15,947 nucleotides of DNA from an uncultured Candidatus Saccharibacteria bacterium (GTDB taxonomy: Bacteria; Patescibacteriota; Saccharimonadia; Saccharimonadales; Saccharimonadaceae). Shown piece by piece: positions 1 to 5,679 of the stretch; the first letter of the stretch is position 1, and each line of letters opens with the position of its first letter. The notes under the pieces are model-generated. The model was not told where the DNA came from and did no database searches. It saw only the letters and a program-made list of their open reading frames with translations. The position numbers and the translations under genes are program-made. The stretch lies in contig CALEKV010000082.1 of assembly GCA_937902525.1 (NCBI GenBank), forward strand, positions 1 through 15,947, written 5' to 3'.

Positions 1-2
1 TA

Positions 3-1172
3 CGCGTGATTGCTGTCACCGGTACAAACGGCAAAACGACAACGGTGAGCTATTTGAACGAGATTCTAAAGGAGGCCAAATATAAAACGGCCATGTTTAG
101 CACGGCACAGATTGAAATCAACGGAAAGAAACACGTCAACGACCTAAACCGCACGGTGGCCCTAACCCGCGACCTTTTGCGATTTTACCGCGACGCCAAG
201 CGCGCTAAGGTTGATTTTGTGCTAATTGAAGCCACTAGCCACGCGCTTGACCAGCATAAATTAAGCACCACCCCTGTGGAAATGGCAATTATGACCAACT
301 TAACACAAGACCACTTGGATTACCACAAAACCATGGAAGGTTACGCCGCCGCCAAGGCCAAGCTGTTTAAAACGCAGCCAAAATACATTGTGCTCAACCG
401 CGATGACGAATGGTTTGAATACTTTGATGTGTTTCCGGCCGGTTACCAAAAAATCACTTACGGCAAGAGTGACAAGGCAGAGGCGCGGATTGACCGCGTG
501 AAGCTGTTCCGCAAAGGCACCGAGGTGGATATGGTGATGGACGGCCAGACCAATCTGCAACTTGCCACGGCGCTACCAGGTGAGTACAACGCCTACAACT
601 TGGCGGCGGCTGTTAGCGCAGCCTATCTGTTAAACATCGGCCTTAAGGATATTATTGAGGGTGTGGCTAACTTGGAAGGCATTCCAGGCCGTTTTGATAG
701 GGTAGAAACTGGGCAGCCATACGACGTTGTGGTTGACTACGCCCATACGCCGGATGGCTACGACAAACTACTAACCGCCGCGCGCGAAATCACCAAAAAC
801 CGCGTGATTTTGGTGTTTGGCAGCTGTGGCGACCGGGACAAGGCAAAGCGCCCGATTATGGGTGAGATTGCCGCTAAAAAGGCCGACAGGATTATTTTGA
901 CTGATGAGGAGAGCTACAACGAAGACCCGCAGGCCATCCGCGACCAGATTTTTGAGGGTATCGAGCGCGCTGGCGGGGCAGCAAAAACCACAGAAATCGC
1001 CGACCGTCGCGAAGCTATAAAAAAAGCCCTTAGCATTGCAACTAAGGGCGACACGATGCTAATTACCGGCATGGGCCACGAACTGTACCGCATTGTGAAC
1101 GGCAAACGCATCCCGTGGAACGATGCTGAGGCGGTAAAGGAAATACTGGGCGAAAAAAAGAACACCCCTTAA
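3..1172 (+). CDS. murE: MurE-like Mur ligase (UDP-MurNAc-tripeptide synthetase family), 5' end outside window
   Basis: This is an ATP-dependent amide ligase of cytoplasmic peptidoglycan precursor synthesis, which in this family adds the third amino acid to UDP-MurNAc-L-Ala-D-Glu. The reading frame is open to the window edge, with the ATP-binding loop GTNGKTTT only about 8 codons in, so the N-terminal UMP-binding domain lies upstream. The GTG at 6 is an internal Val, not a start. Visible motifs are ATSHALDQHKL, TNLTQDHLDYH, YAAAKAKLF (position of the usually carbamylated Lys), the C-terminal domain opening IPGRFDRVE, and DYAHTPDGYDKLL and FGSCGDRDKAKRP. The DNPR box of diaminopimelate-adding MurE is replaced by DEESYNEDP, so the amino acid added cannot be assigned. 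A second, diverged copy of the last 57 codons lies at 2597-2766. MurE-like assignment is strong; substrate is open. Confidence 0.9.
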   Translation, partial: RVIAVTGTNGKTTTVSYLNEILKEAKYKTAMFSTAQIEINGKKHVNDLNRTVALTRDLLRFYRDAKRAKVDFVLIEATSHALDQHKLSTTPVEMAIMTNLTQDHLDYHKTMEGYAAAKAKLFKTQPKYIVLNRDDEWFEYFDVFPAGYQKITYGKSDKAEARIDRVKLFRKGTEVDMVMDGQTNLQLATALPGEYNAYNLAAAVSAAYLLNIGLKDIIEGVANLEGIPGRFDRVETGQPYDVVVDYAHTPDGYDKLLTAAREITKNRVILVFGSCGDRDKAKRPIMGEIAAKKADRIILTDEESYNEDPQAIRDQIFEGIERAGGAAKTTEIADRREAIKKALSIATKGDTMLITGMGHELYRIVNGKRIPWNDAEAVKEILGEKKNTP

Positions 1173-1178
1173 AAGGGG
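1153..1178 (-). terminator. Intrinsic terminator read on the minus strand
   Basis: On the minus strand the near-palindrome CCCCTTTTAAGGGG (1165-1178) is followed by TGTTC and a run of seven T (1153-1159). It sits downstream of the GC-rich small ORF ending at 1225 and overlaps the 3' end of the murE-like gene on the other strand. Confidence 0.6.
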
Positions 1179-1222
1179 AAGCCCCCCGGCAGCGCATGGA
1201 GCATACCGGAGGGCGGTCTGGG

Positions 1223-1249
1223 GGCTATCCGCTTGAGTCGCGGATAGCC
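1223..1249. repeat. Perfect 10-bp inverted repeat in GC-rich DNA
   Basis: GGCTATCCGC (1223-1232) and GCGGATAGCC (1240-1249) form a perfect 10-bp stem with a 7-nt loop. The hairpin spans the stop codon of the minus-strand small ORF, so it could protect or terminate its transcript. No T-tract follows directly. Confidence 0.7.
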
Positions 1250-1428
1250 GCGGCTTTTGCACCCGACCGGGTGCGCTGGCCGCGGTGCCCCTCCTGGTGG
1301 GTGCCGGCCGCGCCTGACTGGCGCAGGTCGGCCATGGCCGAAGCCAACGCCGCGTTCCCCACGCGGTGGGGGTTAGCGGCTTTGCGCCGCTTGGCGCGCC
1401 GCTGTTGGGCGGCATAGCTTTTGGCCAC
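1225..1428 (-). CDS. Small basic Ala/Arg-rich protein in a GC-rich patch, unknown function
   Basis: I do not recognise this 67-residue protein. I place the start at the GTG at 1428, because AAAGGAGG lies a few bases upstream (about 1434-1442); the frame is open further up to 1515. The protein begins MAKSYAAQQRRAKRRKAANP and is rich in Ala, Arg, Gln and Gly, with no membrane segment. Third codon positions are mostly G or C, far more than in neighbours, which supports coding in a GC-rich context and suggests different ancestry. A promoter lies about 60 bp upstream (TTGACA at 1515-1510, 17 bp, TATAGT at 1492-1487). It sits between the two copies of the murE 3' end, next to the PD-(D/E)XK-like gene. 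It could be a chance ORF in GC-rich structured DNA. Confidence 0.45.
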   Translation of the reverse strand: MAKSYAAQQRRAKRRKAANPHRVGNAALASAMADLRQSGAAGTHQEGHRGQRTRSGAKAAAIRDSSG

Positions 1429-1486
1429 TTCCTCCTCCTTTGGGAGTCTATAACACCAACCCGTTGTTGGGTGATGTTCATACAAC

Positions 1487-1520
1487 ACTATAGCACTTAT
1501 GTCAAACATTGTCAATAGCT
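1487..1520 (-). promoter_or_regulatory. Promoter for the small GC-rich ORF, extended -10
   Basis: On the minus strand GCTATTGACA (-35 TTGACA at 1515-1510), a 17-bp spacer and TGC-TATAGT (-10 at 1492-1487) form a near-consensus promoter with an extended -10. The predicted leader of about 50 nt contains an imperfect CACCCAAC/GTTGGTG hairpin. Confidence 0.65.
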
Positions 1521-1555
1521 TTGGGGTGAATCTGTCCTAAAGGTTAGGCCATCAT

Positions 1556-2527
1556 TTATGCAGCTAGTGAAAACTCTTTGGTGCTACGCGCTTGTTCGGC
1601 CGCTTGTTTATCAATAAATTCCTGGCGAGCGGCATAAAGTTTTTCCAACATAGCAGGAGCGGCCTTAAAGGCGCGGTGCGGACTCACCCGGAATGCGCCA
1701 TTGAGTTCTGGGCAGCTGATACCAGTTGTAATTATAGATTGCGGGTGGCTACTTTTTTCACGCACGTTTTGGGCGGTACGCTCACTAGCTTTAATATCGA
1801 TTGGAAAAGTTACGCCTTCCAAGGTTACATACATATCTACACCTTTTAGATCATCTTGAGCGCTCACATTAGCGTCTACACTCACGCGGGGTAGTTTTTC
1901 ACCTGTCGCAGGGTCTCTTAGGGGGCAAGCACGATTAATTTCCTGGATAATCTGCTTAGCCAACACCTCTTGCTGCATGCCGCGCACCGTACCTTCAAAC
2001 TGGCGCTTAAATTGAGTAGCTTCTTGTTCGTATCCATTACGGTCGCTACCCCAACGGTCACGGTTTAATACACCGTAAAGTGTTGTAACTGTTGAAACCA
2101 CATTGGCGGCGTTTAGTGATTTATCGTTTTCAATCAGTGCCTTTACTGCGTGATTAAATTGAGCACAGCGGCGCTTCATGGACACATACTCCGCACGGGT
2201 TAACCGCCCCACCGTTTTGTCGTGCCGAATACCCTCCATGCCATAAACAAACCCGGGCATTAGCCCAATTACGGCATTGAGCGCCGTTTCCGCGTCGGTA
2301 TAGTCAGGGTCTAGTTCAAACTTATCCTCCATGGCGGCATCATGATGGATGCCGGGGAGTTCAGAACTGTGGTCCATGCCCGCTGCTTCCAACGCGCTAC
2401 GTGCAATTAACCGCTGGAATGGATAACCTTCTGAATGGTTGCGCCTAAATTCAGGTGACTCCGTAAGATGAGCGATAATTTCGCTAGCGTCAAGTTTGGT
2501 TGGTTTTTGAGGAGCGAGTTCGGTCAT
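1556..2527 (-). CDS. Unknown 323-aa protein with a PD-(D/E)XK-like nuclease signature
   Basis: I do not recognise the family by name. The N-terminal 180 residues look helical and charged. The C-terminal part carries the pattern of the restriction-endonuclease-like fold: a helix with Glu187 (MQQEVLAKQII), then GVDMYV with Asp231, then PIDIKAS with Asp244 and Lys246. E-x(n)-D-x(12)-D-x-K in this spacing suggests a metal-dependent nuclease core or a relic of it. No signal peptide or membrane segment is visible. ATG at 2527 follows a promoter at 2553-2581; no Shine-Dalgarno is visible before it. The gene occupies most of the insert between the two murE tails, and the second tail begins just upstream of its promoter. 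Nuclease activity is inference; a degenerate or structural role is possible. Confidence 0.8.
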   Translation of the reverse strand: MTELAPQKPTKLDASEIIAHLTESPEFRRNHSEGYPFQRLIARSALEAAGMDHSSELPGIHHDAAMEDKFELDPDYTDAETALNAVIGLMPGFVYGMEGIRHDKTVGRLTRAEYVSMKRRCAQFNHAVKALIENDKSLNAANVVSTVTTLYGVLNRDRWGSDRNGYEQEATQFKRQFEGTVRGMQQEVLAKQIIQEINRACPLRDPATGEKLPRVSVDANVSAQDDLKGVDMYVTLEGVTFPIDIKASERTAQNVREKSSHPQSIITTGISCPELNGAFRVSPHRAFKAAPAMLEKLYAARQEFIDKQAAEQARSTKEFSLAA

Positions 2528-2552
2528 GTTTGTTTGATAGGTTTATGTATTA

Positions 2553-2586
2553 ATTTAAGCACAAACTTTATGAAAAGTCAATAGCT
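2553..2586 (-). promoter_or_regulatory. Promoter of the PD-(D/E)XK-like gene
   Basis: On the minus strand GCTATTGACT (-35 TTGACT at 2581-2576), 17 bp, TGC-TTAAAT (-10 at 2558-2553). The block from -35 through -10 and on to TTAAT closely matches the promoter-like block upstream of the broken transglutaminase-like gene (14453-14481). Confidence 0.65.
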
Positions 2587-2596
2587 TTCCTACATT

Positions 2597-2766
2597 AAAT
2601 CGCCAACCGTCGCGAAGCTATAAAAAAAGCCCTGAGCGTTGCGACAAAGAGCGATACGGTGCTTATTACCGGCATGGGTCACGAACGATACCGCATAGTT
2701 AATGGCAAGCGCATTCCGTGGAACGATGCCGAGGCGGTAAGGGAGATACTAGAAGAAAAGTCATGA
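2597..2766 (+). pseudogene. Orphan second copy of the murE 3' end (last ~55 codons)
   Basis: This segment aligns with 994-1150 of the murE-like gene at a constant offset of 1603. It starts with 28 identical bases (1003-1030 = 2606-2633) and continues at roughly 85% identity by eye. Translated in frame it reads ANRREAIKKALSVATKSDTV and continues through ITGMGHERYRIVNGKRIPW to EILEEKS and a TGA stop at 2764. Most differences are synonymous or conservative, so this tail evolved under coding constraint. It has no ATP-binding or substrate-binding part and no start, so it cannot make a ligase alone. It is probably the displaced end of the original gene, or the remnant of a second copy. Confidence 0.88.
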
Positions 2767-2768
2767 TA

Positions 2769-2814
2769 TGGAAAACCGGGCATACCACCACACAGGAGTG
2801 TACGGTATGCCCGG
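2769..2814 (-). terminator. Large hairpin terminator
   Basis: CCGGGCATACC (2776-2786) and GGTATGCCCGG (2804-2814) make a perfect 11-bp stem; a CAC/GTG pair extends the inside. On the minus strand it is followed by TTTTCC, and it lies just past the stop of the gene at 2820. On the plus strand it could also cap the orphan murE tail. Confidence 0.7.
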
Positions 2815-2819
2815 GGTGC

Positions 2820-3182
2820 TCATTGCTCCTCCATCATCGAAATCTGTATCTCCATGGCGTCGGGTGACACCTTGAAAATAGCACTTTCGGTGCTCGCTGC
2901 CCGCCCCGACACAGTAATCGTGACAGCGAACTCTCGCTCGCTTCCAAGGAAACTTGCCTTTGTTTTGTAGACGCGATCTTCGTTTGCATCTACAAACGCA
3001 GCTGGCGTGTCCGGGGTGCGACGCACGAGCATTGTCATTAGATTACTACTCACCGACATAGTGTCGGTGTTTAACGGGAGCATTCCACAGGGGAAGATGC
3101 CGGTTAAGGCTTCCTCCTTATAGAGCTCTTCTACGATCTCGCGGCTAGGCAGAATGGTCACAAACGCAAGTGTTGTGATCAT
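2820..3182 (-). CDS. Small unknown protein, 120 aa
   Basis: I do not recognise this protein. The start is the ATG at 3182, because GAAAGGAG precedes it by 5 nt; an upstream in-frame ATG at 3227 would place its start inside the -10 region. It begins MITTLAFVTILPSREIVEEL, has hydrophobic stretches but no clear membrane helix, and ends with alternating beta-type residues (EFAVTITVSGRA, then a segment ending MEIQISMMEEQ), suggesting a small mixed alpha/beta soluble domain. It has its own promoter (3218-3246) and terminator (2769-2814). Function cannot be given. Confidence 0.7.
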   Translation of the reverse strand: MITTLAFVTILPSREIVEELYKEEALTGIFPCGMLPLNTDTMSVSSNLMTMLVRRTPDTPAAFVDANEDRVYKTKASFLGSEREFAVTITVSGRAASTESAIFKVSPDAMEIQISMMEEQ

Positions 3183-3217
3183 GCAAACTCCTTTCAGAGA
3201 TGCGCTGAGCAATAAAA

Positions 3218-3246
3218 ATATTAGCATGAAAGATAAAAAAATGCAA
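3218..3246 (-). promoter_or_regulatory. Promoter of the 120-aa gene, extended -10
   Basis: On the minus strand TTGCAT (3246-3241), 17 bp, TGC-TAATAT (-10 at 3223-3218). The -35 lies in one arm of the terminator hairpin 3237-3269 of the preceding gene. Confidence 0.6.
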
Positions 3247-3269
3247 CACCCTTATGGTATTGCATTTTT
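3237..3269. terminator. Bidirectional intrinsic terminator
   Basis: AAAAATGCAA (3237-3246) pairs with TTGCATTTTT (3260-3269), with an inner ACC/GGT pair; A/T tracts lie on both sides. On the minus strand it ends transcription of the gene at 3289-3570. Confidence 0.65.
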
Positions 3270-3288
3270 ACTTCGGCCTTAATAACTA

Positions 3289-3570
3289 CTACTTAACGCC
3301 TAGGCTCTCAAATAGTCTATCAGCCTCATCTTGAGTCATATTTTCACGACTGGCGACCATTGCTTCTGCGGCTAGACGTGCTTCTATTGCTCGCATGCGA
3401 GCTTCTTGCTCGGCAGCCTTTGCTTCGCTATCGCCTAGCGCCTTGAGCTCCTGCTCGCCGACGCTACTATCTCCTAAGAAAGCTTTTTGTTTGTCGAAAC
3501 CTTCAAACATAGTTTTACCTTTTGTTTCAGCGCGATGAGCGTTGATTTTGCCTTCGAATTCGGTTTTCAT
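3289..3570 (-). CDS. Small helical, coiled-coil-like protein, up to 93 aa
   Basis: I do not recognise this protein. From the ATG at 3570 (weak AAAGGT upstream) it is 93 residues; the in-frame ATG of MFEGFDKQKAFL, also preceded by AAAAGGT, would give about 73 residues, and the sequence does not decide between them. The middle is a long acidic and Ala-rich helix (KAAEQEARMRAIEARLAAEA) with coiled-coil character; the end DEADRLFESLGVK is also helical. There is no signal peptide or membrane segment. It could be an oligomerising or scaffold-type small protein. A TTGACA lies upstream at 3639-3634 with a poor -10 17 bp on, and a terminator follows its stop. Confidence 0.6.
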   Translation of the reverse strand: MKTEFEGKINAHRAETKGKTMFEGFDKQKAFLGDSSVGEQELKALGDSEAKAAEQEARMRAIEARLAAEAMVASRENMTQDEADRLFESLGVK

Positions 3571-3610
3571 TTGTGGTGGACCTTTGTTTATTTTTTGTTG
3601 TTATGATACT

Positions 3611-3639
3611 AACTTATCACACTATAGGAGTTTTGTCAA
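3611..3639 (-). promoter_or_regulatory. Probable promoter of the coiled-coil gene
   Basis: On the minus strand TTGACA (3639-3634), 17 bp, TGA-TAAGTT (3616-3611). The -35 is perfect and the -10 is poor. The spacer holds CTATAGTGT, a 9-mer also found in the promoter region of the small GC-rich ORF (1484-1492). Confidence 0.4.
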
Positions 3640-3657
3640 TATGCTTATGTTAACTAT

Positions 3658-4689
3658 TTAATACCAGCTCTGTTTGTGTTTTTTATAGTAGTTGCGTAGG
3701 GCTAGGCGCTCGCCGATTTTTAGCCACAGGTGGTAGGCGCGGGGTTTGATGGGTAGGTCAAACGCGCCAATGTAGTCGGTGACCTGCTTGTTGAAACTGG
3801 TTTTAAACTGCCCAATACCGTAAAGCGGGTGGCTACTGTCACTGGCGCGGTCGCTTGGGGGGGCGCCGCATAGGTCGTGCACCACGCAGCCGCGTGCTTT
3901 CATCCACTTTATGATTTCCCACTGCAACAGATGGCTGGCGCCGTACACTTGTTTGTCGCGTACGCTAGCGCCGTCTTTGTAGGTGCTTTTGTGACCCAAA
4001 TACATGGCAAAGGCCGCCGCGACCACTTGGCCATTTGCGTAGGCGAAAAAGAAGCTGCCGTGATTGGTGCTATAAAAGGTTTCCCAAAACTTAGAATAAT
4101 AATCAAAGGGGCGGAGGCTGCCTTCAAAGCGACCGCTGGCGGTTTGCACCAGTAAATCATACATAATTTTGGCGTTGGCGGGGCTAAACATCACTGGTTC
4201 TGCCGTGACGCCGTCACGCAAGGCGCGGTTAATGGCATGACGGGCTTTTTGGTTAAAACCAGCTAATAATTCGTGTTCGCCGGGGTGCAAATCGACAAGC
4301 ACCGTAGAGCTATTAGGCTGCACGGCACGCGATGGCATAAAACCTAATGCGATAATTTGTTGATGTGTTTCGTCAGATTTTTCTAGTTCGGGCTCAATTT
4401 TAATAGTAAAAACGTTATGGAGCACCGCCCCCTTACGGAGTTCAGGCAGTAGATCACCTAGCTGGCTAACATTGGCTACGCCCGGGCCTTTGGGCAGATA
4501 CCAAAAATTACCAAGTAACGGCACGTGTTTTTGTAAAATCGTAACCGCAATGCCGTTAAATACGCGAAAAAGTGGCTCCCAGTCGCCCAGGCGCTTGGTC
4601 TCAGCCAGTTCCGCGCTTTGGAACACACCCCCACTGTCTGGGTTTTGGCTTAATTTTCTGTCCCACGCAAGCATTTGTTCAAGATTCAT
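3658..4689 (-). CDS. FemABX-type aminoacyltransferase (peptidoglycan interpeptide-bridge family, GNAT-like)
   Basis: This family uses aminoacyl-tRNA to add amino acids to the stem-peptide side chain of lipid II at the inner face of the membrane. The 343-residue length fits, with two GNAT-like halves. Family-like segments are PNSSTVLVDLHPGEHELL with the basic FNQKARHAINRALRDGV (about 125-161), FFFAYANGQVVAAAFAMYLG (213-232), and the C-terminal DLCGAPP...HPLYGIGQFKTSFN...DYIGAFDLPI (272-314), where family members have a YxxxG...FKxxF pattern. There is no Shine-Dalgarno before ATG 4689; TATACT lies 8 nt upstream, so the mRNA is probably leaderless. With the murE-like gene it points to cell-wall synthesis as a local theme. 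The amino acid added cannot be told. Confidence 0.85.
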   Translation of the reverse strand: MNLEQMLAWDRKLSQNPDSGGVFQSAELAETKRLGDWEPLFRVFNGIAVTILQKHVPLLGNFWYLPKGPGVANVSQLGDLLPELRKGAVLHNVFTIKIEPELEKSDETHQQIIALGFMPSRAVQPNSSTVLVDLHPGEHELLAGFNQKARHAINRALRDGVTAEPVMFSPANAKIMYDLLVQTASGRFEGSLRPFDYYSKFWETFYSTNHGSFFFAYANGQVVAAAFAMYLGHKSTYKDGASVRDKQVYGASHLLQWEIIKWMKARGCVVHDLCGAPPSDRASDSSHPLYGIGQFKTSFNKQVTDYIGAFDLPIKPRAYHLWLKIGERLALRNYYKKHKQSWY

Positions 4690-4697
4690 ACTAAATC

Positions 4698-4727
4698 AGT
4701 ATACCGTTGTAGTAGCCATTAAAGCAA
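4698..4727 (-). promoter_or_regulatory. Promoter of femX-like gene, leaderless start predicted
   Basis: On the minus strand TTGCTT (4727-4722), 18 bp, TATACT (4703-4698), then 8 nt to the ATG at 4689. A start site 6-8 nt after the -10 falls on the start codon. The -35 overlaps the T-tract of the upstream terminator. Confidence 0.55.
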
Positions 4728-4750
4728 AAGCCCGCCAAACACGGGCGGGC
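4722..4750 (-). terminator. Intrinsic terminator
   Basis: On the minus strand GCCCGCC (4750-4744), a 7-nt loop and GGCGGGC (4736-4730) are followed by TTTTGCTTT. It lies just past the stop of the 4778-5250 gene. A second arm GTGTTGGCGGG at 4762-4772 allows an alternative pairing. Confidence 0.75.
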
Positions 4751-4777
4751 AATTACCGTGAGTGTTGGCGGGTTGGG

Positions 4778-5250
4778 CTAGTTGGGTGTCCTAGGGTAGA
4801 GGGCCGCGGTGACTTTGGTTGACTCAAACTCAAGTGAACGGTTGACGCCTTCAACGAGGGCACTACTGATGCCTTCATAGCTCAGCATCAGTAGTGTTCC
4901 ACGCCCGACTTCATGGACAGATCCAACGATGTCAATGCCTACGAGTGCCACGGCATACTGCCATAAAACCTCGCGGGGCCTTGTCGTTAGGGCCCTTTCC
5001 GCGTCAATGATGCCATGCTGCCTCACTAACAGCACAGTATCGCCAACGGCGAAGTAGCGCGTGCTTCCGACTGGAGTGAGCTCAGCGAATTGCTCGCCAA
5101 TCTGTGCGGCAAACTCCTTGACGCGGTTGAACACAATCGTGGCGCGGTACTCTCGGCGCCTATCGGCCTCCTGTGCCTGAATACGGAACACCTGCAACTG
5201 CTCCTCCATGGCCGCATTCCGGTCGGCGCTGATTCTCGCAATCAGACTCA
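4778..5250 (-). CDS. Unknown soluble protein, 157 aa
   Basis: I do not recognise this protein. The start is the ATG at 5250 (MSLIARISADRNAAM), preceded by GAGAGGA about 6 nt away; an in-frame TTG at 5284 would lie within about 5 bp of the -10 and is unlikely. The first ~50 residues are a charged helix with coiled-coil character (MEEQLQVFRIQAQEADRRRE). The rest alternates strands and helices (FAVGDTVLLVRQHG, WQYAVALVGIDIVGSVHEVG, TLLMLSYEGI), suggesting a small alpha/beta or beta-barrel-like domain. It has no signal peptide or membrane helix. Its promoter is back to back with that of groES, with CIRCE between the two -10 regions, so heat-shock control could reach it too; that is inference. Confidence 0.7.
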
Positions 5251-5288
5251 TCTTAATCCTCTCAGGGGTTTTCCAACTGGACAAGAAT

Positions 5289-5321
5289 ATAATACCAAAA
5301 AATAGAATTATGTCAATAGCT
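5289..5321 (-). promoter_or_regulatory. Promoter of the 157-aa gene, divergent from groES
   Basis: On the minus strand GCTATTGACA (-35 TTGACA at 5316-5311), 16 bp, TATTAT (5294-5289). It shares the 10-mer GTCAATAGCT (plus strand) with the promoters at 1511-1520 and 2577-2586. CIRCE begins 17 bp beyond the -35. Confidence 0.65.
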
Positions 5322-5332
5322 ATTGTAATAAA

Positions 5333-5359
5333 TTAGCACTCATGCTTGACGAGTGCCAA
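5333..5359. promoter_or_regulatory. CIRCE operator (HrcA binding site) upstream of groESL
   Basis: TTAGCACTC (5333-5341), 9-bp spacer, GAGTGCCAA (5351-5359). This is the canonical CIRCE inverted repeat (TTAGCACTC-N9-GAGTGCTAA) with one change in the right arm. It overlaps the -35 of the groES promoter, so HrcA binding should block RNA polymerase until heat shock. hrcA itself is not in the window. Confidence 0.95.
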
Positions 5360-5374
5360 TTTGCGTCGTACAAT
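5346..5374 (+). promoter_or_regulatory. groESL promoter
   Basis: TTGACG (5346-5351), 17 bp, TACAAT (5369-5374), a good vegetative-type promoter with its -35 inside CIRCE. The start site would be near 5381, giving a leader of about 30 nt with the Shine-Dalgarno AGGAGG at 5398-5403. Confidence 0.85.
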
Positions 5375-5410
5375 TGATTATGTTGATTAATGAAAATAGG
5401 AGGAAAGCAC

Positions 5411-5671
5411 ATGAGCACACCCATCAAACCACTAGGTGACCGTGTTGTTGCCACGCGCGAAAAAGCAGCCGAACGCACCGCTAGCGGTTTATACATCCCG
5501 GAAAGCGCCCAAGAAAAAACTGCGATTTTTACCGTTGAAGCCACGGGGCCAAAGGTAAAAGACGTAAAGGTAGGGGATAAGATTTTATATAACGGCTACA
5601 CCAGCGAGTTTAAATACAACAATACCGACTACCTTATTATCAAAGAAGAAGATATTTTGGCGACCATTTAG
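5411..5671 (+). CDS. groES: Co-chaperonin GroES (Hsp10)
   Basis: GroES forms the heptameric lid of the GroEL folding chamber in the cytoplasm. The start is the ATG at 5411 (MSTPIKPLGDRVVATREKA), because AGGAGG at 5398-5403 precedes it; the in-frame ATG at 5390 lies upstream of that site. The 86-residue protein is a little shorter than the usual 94-97. Hallmarks are the N-terminal PLGDRVV, a mobile-loop region ERTASGLYIPESAQEKT, the turn GPKVKDVKVGDKILY and the end EFKYNNTDYLIIKEEDILA. It is followed 8 nt later by groEL with its own Shine-Dalgarno, forming the CIRCE-controlled operon. Confidence 0.97.
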   Translation: MSTPIKPLGDRVVATREKAAERTASGLYIPESAQEKTAIFTVEATGPKVKDVKVGDKILYNGYTSEFKYNNTDYLIIKEEDILATI

Positions 5672-5679
5672 GAGGAATT

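Noticed and set aside
1196..1417. Plus-strand ORF in the GC-rich patch
   Set aside because: It has no Shine-Dalgarno or promoter and is Trp/Arg/Pro-rich nonsense in appearance; the minus-strand frame has the signals and the GC3 bias.
1059..1481. Minus-strand 140-codon ORF overlapping the small GC-rich gene and the murE end
   Set aside because: It runs across a terminator and antisense through the murE tail. Its composition (many Pro, Ala, Arg) fits a shadow of GC-rich DNA.
3182..3227. Longer start (ATG 3227) for the 120-aa gene, suggesting a signal peptide
   Set aside because: The 15 extra residues look hydrophobic, but the codons overlap the -10 region, and a good Shine-Dalgarno sits between the two ATGs.
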